64,000 nucleotides of DNA from Maribacter hydrothermalis (lineage in GTDB: Bacteria > Bacteroidota > Bacteroidia > Flavobacteriales > Flavobacteriaceae): NCBI RefSeq assembly GCF_001913155.1, contig NZ_CP018760.1:1984001-2048000 (forward strand), in the 5' to 3' direction. Shown piece by piece: positions 36,990 to 45,303 of this stretch (positions are counted from its first letter, which is position 1; each line of letters begins with the position of its first letter). Under the pieces are notes generated by a model, which ran no database searches, was not told the origin of the DNA, and saw nothing but the letters and a program-made list of their open reading frames with translations. The position numbers and the translations under genes were made by a program.

Positions 36990-37676
36990 CTAGATAAATG
37001 AAACTGTAGGTGAACCTTTGTTATATAGAAAGCTGTTTGGAAATAGAGAAGAGAAATTCTGTTTAACGTTGTATAGACTTCTGTTTATTTTTAATAAACC
37101 GATGATTAACAATAATAAACTTATAGATAGACCAGTGGAAAACGATAGTAAAGATTGTAAATCTCCTTCATTATCCAAATCCTGTAGAACAGGTAATTTT
37201 ATTAATTCTGACGATTCTTTTTGTAACCACAATGAAATTTGATGGTACAAACTAAAGCGCTGCCAAGGGAAATTTTGAAATTCAGCAACTTCAAAATTAG
37301 ATTTTTGTAGACCTAATAAATAGAAACCACCGTCAATAGAAGGACCAATTACGGTATTGCCCATTGCTAATTGTTGTGCGGTATGCTTAAGATGCTGTGT
37401 TTTTAAATGCGGTGTATCATTACCAATCGTAATAATATTTGAAAATCCCCTGTCAAAAACACTAGCAATGGCATTGGTAAAACGTTCGCCGAAAGAAACA
37501 CCAACTTGATCTTCATCTGAAAAGTGAAAAACAGGCAAGCCTGTTTTCTTTGCCTTTTTTAGCGTAGTCTGAGTTAGAACATCAAATAAATGTTCACCTT
37601 TAGGAATGTGCTTATTCGCCAAATCTTGTTTAGCGGAATTGGCAAATACTAAAATTGCTGTACCTAGTGAATTCAA
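36990..37676 (-). CDS. TIGR04282-type (arsenosugar-associated) glycosyltransferase
   Basis: A 228-aa DUF2064/GT-A-like protein: N-terminal TAILVFANSAKQD, the FGERFTNAI block, GNDTPHL (in place of GxDxP) and GPSIDGGFYLLGL, the pattern of the family annotated as arsenosugar biosynthesis glycosyltransferase. After about residue 185 there is an extra hydrophobic segment (LSISLLLLIIGLL) and basic tail, suggesting membrane attachment. Starts at a TTG (37676). First gene of the minus-strand operon. Confidence 0.78.
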   Translation of the reverse strand: MNSLGTAILVFANSAKQDLANKHIPKGEHLFDVLTQTTLKKAKKTGLPVFHFSDEDQVGVSFGERFTNAIASVFDRGFSNIITIGNDTPHLKTQHLKHTAQQLAMGNTVIGPSIDGGFYLLGLQKSNFEVAEFQNFPWQRFSLYHQISLWLQKESSELIKLPVLQDLDNEGDLQSLLSFSTGLSISLLLLIIGLLKINRSLYNVKQNFSSLFPNSFLYNKGSPTVSFI

Positions 37677-37795
37677 TTAAATGTTCTTTCTTTTTGTTAA
37701 ACTTACGTAAAAATATAGCAAAGGTTTTCTAAGATTGCATAATTGTAAAATAAAAATATATGAAACCGTTTACATTAGGTCAAAATGTCAGTTTT

Positions 37796-37811
37796 AGACT
37801 GTGTGGTCGGT
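37796..37811 (-). promoter_or_regulatory. ACCGACC-type motif, site 2
   Basis: Minus strand ACCGACCACACAGTCT, sharing ACCGACC and AGTCT with site 3 at the same spacing. It lies 120 bp upstream of the glycosyltransferase start. Confidence 0.5.
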
Positions 37812-37918
37812 TTTTAGCAATACCTTTATTAATCAAACTTGTATTTTTGCCTATAAAATCATTGAAAAATTAGATTATTGACTTCTTATTATTGTAGATC
37901 TGGCATAATTTTAAGGTT

Positions 37919-37934
37919 ACCGACCGGTTAGTCT
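37919..37934 (+). promoter_or_regulatory. ACCGACC-type motif, site 3
   Basis: ACCGACCGGTTAGTCT, the most symmetric copy: ACCGACC and GGTTAGT are imperfect inverted halves around CCGG. It lies about 115 bp upstream of htrA. A TetR operator is likely on form. Confidence 0.55.
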
Positions 37935-38049
37935 AAAATAATTCTTAAAATTTCAAGTAGTTTTAATTTTTTTTTAGGATTCACAGGTATATGCATGGCA
38001 TAGCTATTGCCCATAGAACATCAGAAGAATTATAAAAATTTAAATACAT

Positions 38050-39561
38050 ATGAAATCAGAAACAAATACCAGAAGCGATTGGAAGGTTTACTTCTTCTCG
38101 GCAGTTATTGCTCTTGCAGTTAGTTACGGAGTAATACAATTTAACAAGCAAGATGTAAAAGAAACTAGTGGGGTTACCGTAGTAGAATCTGTTCCTGGAG
38201 CACAAGCTTTATACACCAAGGATAATGAAGGAAATATTAAGCCCTTAGATTTTACCGAAACCTCGGAAAAAGTTTTAGATGCGGTAGTGCATATTAAATC
38301 TACACAAACCAGTGGTTCTTATCACCAAGGTGCCCGCGAATTACCAGATCCTTTTAAAGAGTTTTTTGGAGATATGTTCAAAGGGCAATCTCCAGAAGGT
38401 ATGCAGTCACAACCTCGTGTTGGAACTGGTTCCGGAGTAATCATTAATGACAAAGGATATATCGTAACGAATAATCATGTTATTGATAATGCCGATGAGG
38501 TTGAGGTTACTTTATATAATAATCAATCGTATAAAGCAACGGTGATTGGTACCGACCCAACGACAGATTTAGCACTTTTACAGATTAAAGCCGATAATTT
38601 AAAAACGATGTCATTGGTAAATTCTGATGATGTAGAAGTAGGTGAGTGGGTATTAGCGGTTGGTAATCCGTTAGGGTTGAACTCAACCGTTACTGCAGGT
38701 ATTGTAAGTGCAAAGGCAAGAAGCATTCATATTAATACTGATAAATTTGCTGTTGAAAGTTTCATTCAGACCGATGCGGCTATAAACCCTGGCAATAGTG
38801 GTGGTGCATTAGTGAATTTAGATGGTAATTTAGTTGGTATCAACACGGCTATAGCAAGTACCACAGGTACCTATACAGGATACGGATTTGCAGTGCCTAG
38901 TAACATTGTCACCAAAGTAGTTGAAGATTTATTGAAATTCGGTAACGTGCAACGTGGTATGCTAGGGGTTACCATAAGAACTATGGACAGTAATTTGGCG
39001 AAAGAAAAAGATGTTGACTTTACAAAAGGAGTTTGGGTAGAGCAAGTAGGTGAAAATAGTGGTGCAGATTTAGCAGGTATAGAATCTGGTGATATTATCC
39101 TTAGCGTAAATGGGAAAGAAACAGCTTCGTCACCAAGACTTCAAGAAATTATTGCAGGTAAAAGACCTGGCGATAAGGTTACCATTGTTGTCAATAGAAA
39201 TGGCAAAGAAAAAGAATTGGAAGTAGAGCTCCATAATTCGCAAGGTGGTACCAACATTATTAAAAAGGAGGAAAAAGCCGTTTTTAACCTTTTAGGTGCC
39301 AATTTTGAGAATGTAAATAAAGACATTGCCAAGAAAATTGGTTTAGATGGCGGAGTACAGGTTACTAAATTATATCCTGGTAAGATTAAGAGTGAAACTC
39401 AAATGCGAGAAGGTTTTATTATCACCCATATTGATGGTAAACGTGTTAAGGATGTTGATGATGTTGCTTCCATTTTAGAGAACAAAAAAGGCGGAGTGAT
39501 GCTGGAAGGAGTTTATGAAGATGGCACCAAAAATTATTATGCCTTTGGATTGGATTCATAG
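38050..39561 (+). CDS. htrA: Periplasmic serine protease (HtrA/DegP type)
   Basis: A 503-aa envelope quality-control protease. One N-terminal membrane or signal segment (about 13-30), then the trypsin-like domain with the triad His143 (TNNHVID), Asp173 (TTDLALL) and Ser250 (GNSGGAL), a PDZ domain (about 290-390, RGMLGVT, GADLAGIESGDIILSVNG) and a more divergent second PDZ (about 410-500). It has an upstream ACCGACC site and is divergent from the ars-like operon. A downstream hairpin at 39676-39705 ends the unit. Confidence 0.95.
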   Translation: MKSETNTRSDWKVYFFSAVIALAVSYGVIQFNKQDVKETSGVTVVESVPGAQALYTKDNEGNIKPLDFTETSEKVLDAVVHIKSTQTSGSYHQGARELPDPFKEFFGDMFKGQSPEGMQSQPRVGTGSGVIINDKGYIVTNNHVIDNADEVEVTLYNNQSYKATVIGTDPTTDLALLQIKADNLKTMSLVNSDDVEVGEWVLAVGNPLGLNSTVTAGIVSAKARSIHINTDKFAVESFIQTDAAINPGNSGGALVNLDGNLVGINTAIASTTGTYTGYGFAVPSNIVTKVVEDLLKFGNVQRGMLGVTIRTMDSNLAKEKDVDFTKGVWVEQVGENSGADLAGIESGDIILSVNGKETASSPRLQEIIAGKRPGDKVTIVVNRNGKEKELEVELHNSQGGTNIIKKEEKAVFNLLGANFENVNKDIAKKIGLDGGVQVTKLYPGKIKSETQMREGFIITHIDGKRVKDVDDVASILENKKGGVMLEGVYEDGTKNYYAFGLDS

Positions 39562-39675
39562 TCTACTTTAATCCCTCCAGAGGGTTATATTACATCTTGT
39601 TCTGGTCGGTTGAAAAGTATTTATTCCAAATTACACTTCTAGGCTTGTACCTAGGTAGTTGATTGACTAATTTTA

Positions 39676-39714
39676 TGCCGAGCGGATAATAGTATTCGCT
39701 TGGCATTTTTTTTT
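39676..39714 (+). terminator. Rho-independent terminator after htrA
   Basis: Stem TGCCGAGCG / CGCTTGGCA (39676-39684 with 39697-39705, one G-U pair) followed by nine to ten T bases, 18 bp before the patatin gene. Confidence 0.8.
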
Positions 39715-39732
39715 GAAATCAATTCTAGATAG

Positions 39733-40506
39733 ATGCAATTAGGTTCTAAGTCCATAGGTTTGGTGCTTTCCGGCGGAGGTATTCGAGGCATGGCGCATAT
39801 AGGTGTTATAAAGGCAATGCAAGAGTTCGGTCTTGAAGCCAAAGTAGTTTCCGGAAGCAGTATTGGTGCTTTGGTAGGTGCGTTGTATGCGGCAGATAAA
39901 CCGGTTGTAGATATGCTTAAGTTTTTTAAGGAAACACCGCTTTTTAAATACAACTATTTTGCCGTTGCCAAACCTGGATTAATAAATAGCGAAAGCTATA
40001 TAGCCTCCTTTAAAAAGTATTTTCCAGAGGATAGTTTTGAGGCTTTAAATAGAGAACTTCACGTGGTTGCTACAAATTTGCAGAAAGGTGAAGAAATTTT
40101 TATTGATAAAGGAGAACTGATAAAACCACTATTGGCTTCGGCTGCTTTACCACCTGTTTTTAGTCCCGTTGAGTATATGGGTGAATTATATGCCGATGGC
40201 GGAATCATGAACAATTTTCCTTTAGAGCCGGTTTTGTCTAGAGTAGAATATGTTATTGGCAGTAATGTTTCGGTAGTTTCTAAATTAGAAAAGAAGCATC
40301 TAAACAACTCGTTTCAATTAACAGGAAGGGTAACCGGGTTGATGATTTATGCTATTAACAGACAAAAAATCAATAATTGTAACTTGGTTCTTGAATCTAA
40401 AGAATTGGAGCATATTGGTATTTTGGATAGAAGAGGTATTGAAAAAGCTTACGCCATTGGTTATGAAGCTGCAGTTAAAAAATTTGAAGCCGTTTTTTCG
40501 GAATAA
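39733..40506 (+). CDS. Patatin-like phospholipase (RssA type)
   Basis: A 257-aa cytoplasmic lipid acyl hydrolase. It has the glycine-rich oxyanion loop SGGGIRGMAH (13-22), nucleophile elbow GSSIG with Ser43, and the catalytic Asp155 in ADGGIMNNFP. Length and motif order match bacterial patatins such as RssA/NTE-type. No signal peptide. Confidence 0.92.
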   Translation: MQLGSKSIGLVLSGGGIRGMAHIGVIKAMQEFGLEAKVVSGSSIGALVGALYAADKPVVDMLKFFKETPLFKYNYFAVAKPGLINSESYIASFKKYFPEDSFEALNRELHVVATNLQKGEEIFIDKGELIKPLLASAALPPVFSPVEYMGELYADGGIMNNFPLEPVLSRVEYVIGSNVSVVSKLEKKHLNNSFQLTGRVTGLMIYAINRQKINNCNLVLESKELEHIGILDRRGIEKAYAIGYEAAVKKFEAVFSE

Positions 40507-40512
40507 TTAGAA

Positions 40513-42360
40513 CTATAACATTGCACTTAAAAGCAAGGTACCCACAATCCAAAGAACTACAGAAATTACTCCGCCAATCACTAGAAAGTGTTTGAACTTA
40601 TAGATTCCCATGCTGTAAATTAAGGCATTGGTTTGATAACCTAATGGGGTAAAGAAGCTAAAATTAGCGGCGAACATTACACAAAGAATAAATGGTTTTG
40701 GGTCTAGACTTAACCCAGTAGCAAGAGAAATACCTATGGGTGCCATGATAATTGCGGTAGCATTGTTAGATACAACACTGCTTAATAACATGGTCGTCAA
40801 AAACAACAATCCGATGATGAAAATATGTTGCTGACCAGACATCAAAGCTAAAAGTTCTTCGGTAATCCAAGTATCTGCTTTGGCATTGCTCATGGCAATA
40901 CCAAGCGGTATCATCCCTGCCAATAAAAAAATAATTTGCCAGTTTATCTTTTCATAAATACGGTTTAACTCTACACATTTAAACAAGAGCATGGCTAAGG
41001 TACCGGTGATTACACTGGTCATTACCTCAAAAACTCCCGTTGCCGCCATGGTTATGGTGGCAATTAAAATCAAGATGGATAAATTTCTCTTAAACGGAGT
41101 AGCAGGCGTGCGACCTTCGTATTGATTTAATACGGCCAAGTTATTACTGTTTTCAAAATTAGAAACGAATTCTGGCCTGGTCTGTATTAATAGGCGATCA
41201 CCCACATGAAGCTTTGTAAATTCATGATTGCTTTGATGTAATCGATTTTGAAGAATACGTAACTTCTTTCGTTTATTGACCGCAAGCGGAATAGCTCTTG
41301 GGATTAACATGGTTTTTAATTCGGTCAGATTTTTACCTAGAAAACGAGAGCCTGGTAAAAGCAATAATTCAAGCAGTAAATTTTTATCCGTATTTTCAGA
41401 TTCGTCCTTATCCTTTTTATCGGAATCGGCTACTTTTTTAATTTGTGTGTTCTTGGTAGATTTAAAATGGTCTTTTTCTTCCTGTTCTACCTCAAAATAC
41501 CCTTCGCCACGCATTTTTTGAAGGTTTTCTAAACTGCAATGTAAAAGAATGACATCGTTGGGTTTGATCAGTAAATCATGATTATCCAAATTTTGGTCGT
41601 ATCCATATCTAGATAAGCGCAAAACTGTAATGTCTGCTTCTTTATACATAAAGCTTTCCCCAATGGGCGTATCAACCAACGGAGATTCTGGTTCAACGGT
41701 TAAGGTTAAAAGATAACGGTCAAGGTCATAATTATCAGAAAGTTCACCTGTATCTCTTGGCAAAAATCGATAGAAAAGGGCAATTATACCTATAGAAATG
41801 ACCAAAAAAGTGCCTCCCATGAGCGAAAATTCAAAAAAACCAAGTTTTTCGCCAGTGTACCTAGCAGCTATATTACTGACCAATAAGTTGGTTGAAGTTC
41901 CCATAAGTGTGCAGCTGCCACCAAGAATACTTGCGAATGATATAGGTAATAATAATTTTCCTGGGGGTAGTTGATATTTTTCTCTGAGCTCGGCAACTAT
42001 TTTAATGAAGACAATTACCACGGCGGTTGAGCTTACAAAAGCAGAAATGCTTCCGGCAATAAGCATAATAGCAACCGTTGCTAATACTACGGGCCAGTTC
42101 TTTAAAATTTTCAGCCCCTTCGCTAAGTATGAAATTGCACCGTTCTCTTCTAGTCCTATCGCTAAAATCATCAAACATAAAATAGTGATAACCGCTTTGT
42201 TAGAAAATCCGCTGACAGCCTCCTCCGGTGATACTAAGCCTGTCAATAATAGTGCAGCGATAATACAGAAGGATATTTTATCCATCGGGAAAATCTCAAA
42301 CGCAAACAATATAATTACAGCTGCGATGATGATAAAAACACCAATGATTTCTATAGACAT
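40513..42360 (-). CDS. SLC13-family permease with TrkA-C domains
   Basis: A 615-aa inner-membrane transporter of the DASS/SLC13 type. The N-terminal half has membrane helices with AVSGFSNKAVITI, SAFVSSTAVVIVF and GTSTNLLVSN (SNT-type motif). A cytoplasmic middle of about 200 residues holds two RCK_C/TrkA_C-like domains (DITVLRLSRYG, LLLPGSRFLGKNL). The C-terminal half has VVSNNATAIIMAPIG, the second SNN-type motif. Such proteins move sodium with sulfate or dicarboxylates. The substrate is undetermined. Converges with the patatin gene, 6-bp gap. Confidence 0.9.
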   Translation of the reverse strand: MSIEIIGVFIIIAAVIILFAFEIFPMDKISFCIIAALLLTGLVSPEEAVSGFSNKAVITILCLMILAIGLEENGAISYLAKGLKILKNWPVVLATVAIMLIAGSISAFVSSTAVVIVFIKIVAELREKYQLPPGKLLLPISFASILGGSCTLMGTSTNLLVSNIAARYTGEKLGFFEFSLMGGTFLVISIGIIALFYRFLPRDTGELSDNYDLDRYLLTLTVEPESPLVDTPIGESFMYKEADITVLRLSRYGYDQNLDNHDLLIKPNDVILLHCSLENLQKMRGEGYFEVEQEEKDHFKSTKNTQIKKVADSDKKDKDESENTDKNLLLELLLLPGSRFLGKNLTELKTMLIPRAIPLAVNKRKKLRILQNRLHQSNHEFTKLHVGDRLLIQTRPEFVSNFENSNNLAVLNQYEGRTPATPFKRNLSILILIATITMAATGVFEVMTSVITGTLAMLLFKCVELNRIYEKINWQIIFLLAGMIPLGIAMSNAKADTWITEELLALMSGQQHIFIIGLLFLTTMLLSSVVSNNATAIIMAPIGISLATGLSLDPKPFILCVMFAANFSFFTPLGYQTNALIYSMGIYKFKHFLVIGGVISVVLWIVGTLLLSAML

Positions 42361-42386
42361 ACCAAAATAAGCGTTGAAAATGCTAT

Positions 42387-42394
42387 CAAAGGTA
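42387..42394 (-). promoter_or_regulatory. -7 element for the SLC13 gene
   Basis: Minus-strand TACCTTTG fits TANNTTTG and lies 26 bp upstream of the start at 42360. A TTG about 25 bp further upstream is a slightly distant -33 candidate. Confidence 0.45.
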
Positions 42395-42464
42395 TTTCAA
42401 AGTTCTAAGAAGGATATCTCAATCAAATTTAATTTTGACTTTGTGGAGGAAGATAATGAACAAA

Positions 42465-42498
42465 ATTAAACGGCATTACGAAAGTAATGCCGTTTAAT
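42465..42498 (-). terminator. Terminator hairpin after the ferredoxin reductase gene
   Basis: A perfect 15-bp stem, ATTAAACGGCATTAC (42465-42479) with its complement at 42484-42498 and a GAAA/TTTC loop, 21 bp beyond the stop on the minus strand, followed by TTTTG. Confidence 0.85.
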
Positions 42499-42519
42499 TT
42501 TTATTTGGTAAGCTCTTAT

Positions 42520-43569
42520 CTAAACATCATCATAGTCTACCTTAATTGTAGGTGTAGTTGGGTGTGCTTGGCAGGTAAGTATAAATCCGTCCGCTATTTC
42601 CTTATCGGTCAAGATTTGATTCTTAACCATTTCAGCTTTTCCTTCCGTTACTTTGGCAATACAGCTACTACATACACCGCCCTGGCAAGAATAAGGGGCA
42701 TCAATGTTTTCTTTTAAAACAGCATCAAGAATTACTGATTTCTTATCCATTGTAAAATTAAACTCTTCATCATCAACAAGAACTGTAACCGAAGTTTGAC
42801 CATCTGCTTGTATAGGAAGTTCTTCTTTTATTTCAGTCGGCGTAAAAAGTTCAAAATGTATTTTACCCTTATCCACTTCATTTTCTACCAATGTGTCTTG
42901 AACTAAGCGAATCATCTCTTCTGGTCCGCATAAATAATACCCGTCAAAATCAACGTTTTTATGCTTGTTTAACAACGCATAGTTTACTGTCGAGGTATCT
43001 ATTCTACCGAATAGAGCCTTGTCTTCGCGCGTTTGACTATTAGTGAAGTATACAAAAAACCGATTGGCATATTCTAATTCCAGTTTCACCAAATCCGTAT
43101 AAAACATAGTTTCTTCGTAAGATTTGTTTCCGTAAACCAAAACGAATTTGTTCTTTGGGTTACTGTCCAAAACCGACTTTGCAATACTCATGATAGGGGT
43201 AATACCACTGCCTGCAGCAAAAGCAGCAATGTTTTGTACGTCCTTCGTAGTATTAAAAACAAAGCGACCCTCTGGCTCCATAACTTCTAATGTGTCACCC
43301 ACTTTTAATTGTGAGTTGGCATAGTTAGAGAATCCGCCTTTATCCACTTTTTTAATTCCGATAGTAATACCATCTTTGTCGGTAGATGAACTAATAGAAT
43401 ACGCTCTTCTAAGCTCTTTTCCTTTAATTTCTTTTTTTATGGTGACATACTGACCGGCCGTAAATGTGAAGGTTTGCGCCAATTCTTTTGGAATTGAAAA
43501 TGTAACGGCAACAGAAGTTGGCGTTAATTTCTTAATATGTTTTACCGTTAGTGAGTGAAATTGCGACAT
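42520..43569 (-). CDS. PaaE/HCR-type ferredoxin reductase
   Basis: A 349-aa flavin and iron-sulfur electron-transfer protein. It has an FAD domain with LRRAYSISSS, an NAD domain with FAAGSGITPIMSIAK and YLCGPEEMI, and a C-terminal plant-type 2Fe-2S domain with CQGGVCSSC plus the distal Cys in LTCQAHP. This is the PaaE/oxygenase-reductase layout. No oxygenase partner is adjacent, so it may serve an enzyme elsewhere or act as a general reductase. Confidence 0.9.
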   Translation of the reverse strand: MSQFHSLTVKHIKKLTPTSVAVTFSIPKELAQTFTFTAGQYVTIKKEIKGKELRRAYSISSSTDKDGITIGIKKVDKGGFSNYANSQLKVGDTLEVMEPEGRFVFNTTKDVQNIAAFAAGSGITPIMSIAKSVLDSNPKNKFVLVYGNKSYEETMFYTDLVKLELEYANRFFVYFTNSQTREDKALFGRIDTSTVNYALLNKHKNVDFDGYYLCGPEEMIRLVQDTLVENEVDKGKIHFELFTPTEIKEELPIQADGQTSVTVLVDDEEFNFTMDKKSVILDAVLKENIDAPYSCQGGVCSSCIAKVTEGKAEMVKNQILTDKEIADGFILTCQAHPTTPTIKVDYDDV

Positions 43570-43594
43570 ATGTTCATTTCTTTAAATCGAATTA

Positions 43595-43602
43595 CAAAAT
43601 TA
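43595..43602 (-). promoter_or_regulatory. -7 element for the ferredoxin reductase gene
   Basis: Minus-strand TAATTTTG fits the TANNTTTG consensus and lies 25 bp upstream of the start at 43569. No well-spaced -33 TTG was found. Confidence 0.4.
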
Positions 43603-43686
43603 AGCATGCTTTTGCGATATCATATAACATTTGTCAAAAAAGTCTGGAGTGAAGTATTTTTATCCGTTTGTAGTATTATTATTGGC

Positions 43687-43785
43687 TTAATTAGTAGTGT
43701 AAATCTTCACGCCTTTTTCTTTTAATGCCGCTAGAATTTGACTAGTGCATTCTTCGTTAAAGTTAGCGGATATCTTCGGGTGGCA
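43687..43785 (-). pseudogene. Possible C-terminal gene remnant
   Basis: Minus-strand open run of 32 codons ending at a stop (43687-43689), encoding CHPKISANFNEECTSQILAA followed by LKEKGVKIYTTN. The composition looks protein-like (amphipathic helix then strand), but there is no start codon and no upstream continuation. I do not recognise the family. Confidence 0.3.
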
Positions 43786-43839
43786 TTATGAGTAGATGCT
43801 AACAACAAACGATACAGATAAAAATGACTTAGCAATGTT

Positions 43840-43956
43840 ATGGTTTTTGTATATTTAGAATTAAGTTGGCTAGAAAAAATAAAGTTCAGAACAGCTACTG
43901 CAGCTTATGTTGTAAGCTTTGTCGATGCATATTTGAAAGATGCTTTTACTCGATAA
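43840..43956 (+). CDS. Small ORF of 38 residues, uncertain
   Basis: ATG at 43840 to TAA at 43954-43956. The peptide contains FRTATAAYVVSFVDAYLKDA, plausible as an amphipathic helix. Its stop codon lies inside the 28-bp repeat. It could be a real small gene or a leftover of a longer one. Confidence 0.25.
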   Translation: MVFVYLELSWLEKIKFRTATAAYVVSFVDAYLKDAFTR

Positions 43957-43972
43957 TCGAGACTTAAATGCT
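43945..43972 (+). repeat. 28-bp direct repeat upstream of the GH20-like gene
   Basis: Begins TTTACTCGATAATCGAG and matches 45174-45201 at 27 of 28 bases. Contains the palindrome CTCGATAATCGAG. The two copies flank 44079-45173. Confidence 0.85.
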
Positions 43973-44078
43973 TCGAGGCTTGCCTCGAAAGGAAAATATT
44001 TCTTTCTATAAAGGCCTCGTGGGCTTGTTCTGAGGTTGTTTACTTGACAAACTTATAATCATTTATAAACTCAATCTG

Positions 44079-45173
44079 ATGACAAAAATACTTATTCGCT
44101 TTATAGTTCTAACGTTGCTCTCCTCGGTAGGAGCTTTTGCACAAAAACCTTTTGAAATAAAGGCATTCAGTATTTACACTCCATTACCGCAAGAGGTAGA
44201 TGAGTTCATAAAATTTGTTGAAGAGGAACTTGCTCCAAACGGAATAAATACCGTAATTATTCAAGTAGACTACCATTACCAATGGAAATCTCATCCAGAG
44301 CTACAATCTGAAACCCCTTTGAGCGAGGCGCACATAAAGAAAATGCTTGCAGCGTGTAAAAAACATGGCATTAACCTAATTCCACAACTTAATTTACTTG
44401 GGCATCAAAGTGAGGGGGATTATATGAAAATGCTTCTGCGTGTATATCCGCAATTTGATGAAAAACCACATGTTGATTTAAGTAATTTCAGCTGGCCCAA
44501 TCCAGACGACTTGTATTGCAAAAGCTATTGTCCGCTACATCCTGAAGTTCATAATATTGTTTTTGATTTGATAGATGAACTTGTAGAAGTATTTGAAGCT
44601 ACTGATTACCATGCGGGAATGGATGAGGTTTTTGATTTTGTAGATAAAGATTGTCCTAGATGTAAAGGTTTAGACCCAGCAGTTGTCTTTGCAAACGAAG
44701 TCAATAAAATACATCAACATTTAGCCAAAAAAGATATTCGACTTTGGATTTGGGGAGATCGACTATTAGATGGGCGTTCAAGTGGTATTGGCATGTGGGA
44801 GGCTAGTTACAACAATACGCAAAGAGCTATTGATTGGATTCCAAAAGATATTTTAATTTGTGATTGGCATTATAAAAAAGCGATTGCAACGCCTGCCTAT
44901 TTTGCTATGAAAGGTTTTGATGTTATTGCCTGCCCATGGAATCAGCCAGAAGTTGCCGAAGCACAAGTGAGAATGATGGATTTTCTGCGTAAAAACAACA
45001 CCGAAGAGATGGAGGGGCATATTAAAGGTGTAATGCAAACAATATGGGAACCTACTAGTGAATTTATAAAATCGTACCATGATTATGATCCAAATAAATC
45101 GTACGAAAAAAGCAGAGTACAGACCTTAAAAACTTTAATTGAAACCGTAAAGGAAGTAGAAAGCAAAAAGTAA
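44079..45173 (+). CDS. GH20-like secreted glycoside hydrolase
   Basis: A 364-aa TIM-barrel protein with a signal peptide (MTKILIRFIVLTLLSSVGAFA, cleavage before Gln22). The barrel shows IIQVDYHYQW, LIPQLNLLGHQ and the catalytic-type Asp182-Glu183 pair in YHAGMDEVFDF, as in family 20 hexosaminidases, plus WIWGDRLL and the late Trp in QTIWEPTSEF. It is shorter than classic GH20 enzymes and lacks their N-terminal domain. Activity on N-acetylhexosamine glycans is inferred. It is a stand-alone gene between two copies of a 28-bp repeat. Confidence 0.82.
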   Translation: MTKILIRFIVLTLLSSVGAFAQKPFEIKAFSIYTPLPQEVDEFIKFVEEELAPNGINTVIIQVDYHYQWKSHPELQSETPLSEAHIKKMLAACKKHGINLIPQLNLLGHQSEGDYMKMLLRVYPQFDEKPHVDLSNFSWPNPDDLYCKSYCPLHPEVHNIVFDLIDELVEVFEATDYHAGMDEVFDFVDKDCPRCKGLDPAVVFANEVNKIHQHLAKKDIRLWIWGDRLLDGRSSGIGMWEASYNNTQRAIDWIPKDILICDWHYKKAIATPAYFAMKGFDVIACPWNQPEVAEAQVRMMDFLRKNNTEEMEGHIKGVMQTIWEPTSEFIKSYHDYDPNKSYEKSRVQTLKTLIETVKEVESKK

Positions 45174-45201
45174 TTTACTCGATAATCGAGATTTAAATGC
45201 T
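45174..45201 (+). repeat. 28-bp direct repeat downstream of the GH20-like gene
   Basis: Second copy, beginning right after the stop codon, one mismatch from 43945-43972. It continues into CCCTCGCTAGCGCTCGTC, a G+C-rich stretch to about 45245 unlike the surrounding DNA, whereas the first copy continues into a different hairpin. Confidence 0.85.
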
Positions 45202-45303
45202 CCCTCGCTAGCGCTCGTCCGTGACGATTGCCGTTCCGAGTAAGTATAGGTTTAATAAATCAATAAAATATATTCGTTATTGGTTTTTTGGGTTATCTGG
45301 CTA

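Larger units (their letters stand above)
37677..38049. other. Divergent regulatory region (operon and htrA)
   Basis: 373 bp without a gene between two divergent starts. It holds two ACCGACC-type motifs (37796-37811 on the minus strand and 37919-37934 on the plus strand) and A/T-rich promoter-like DNA. Toward the operon an ACCTTTG (reverse strand near 37724) is the nearest -7-like element. No clear -7 element is seen for htrA. No coding sequence is evident. Confidence 0.6.
43570..44078. other. 509-bp gap with promoter, possible gene remnants and a repeat
   Basis: Near the left edge is a minus-strand TAATTTTG -7 element (43595-43602) for the reductase gene. Two coding-like fragments follow: a minus-strand stop-free run (43690-43785) and a 38-codon plus-strand ORF (43840-43956). 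A 28-bp repeat (43945-43972) and a TTCGAGGC/GCCTCGAA hairpin (about 43972-43989) lie next, then 89 bp of A/T-rich leader before the GH20 gene. Confidence 0.5.

Noticed and set aside
42487..42717. Plus-strand ORF of 76 codons opposite the ferredoxin reductase
   Set aside because: It lies over the terminator and the 2Fe-2S domain of the opposite gene. A shadow frame.
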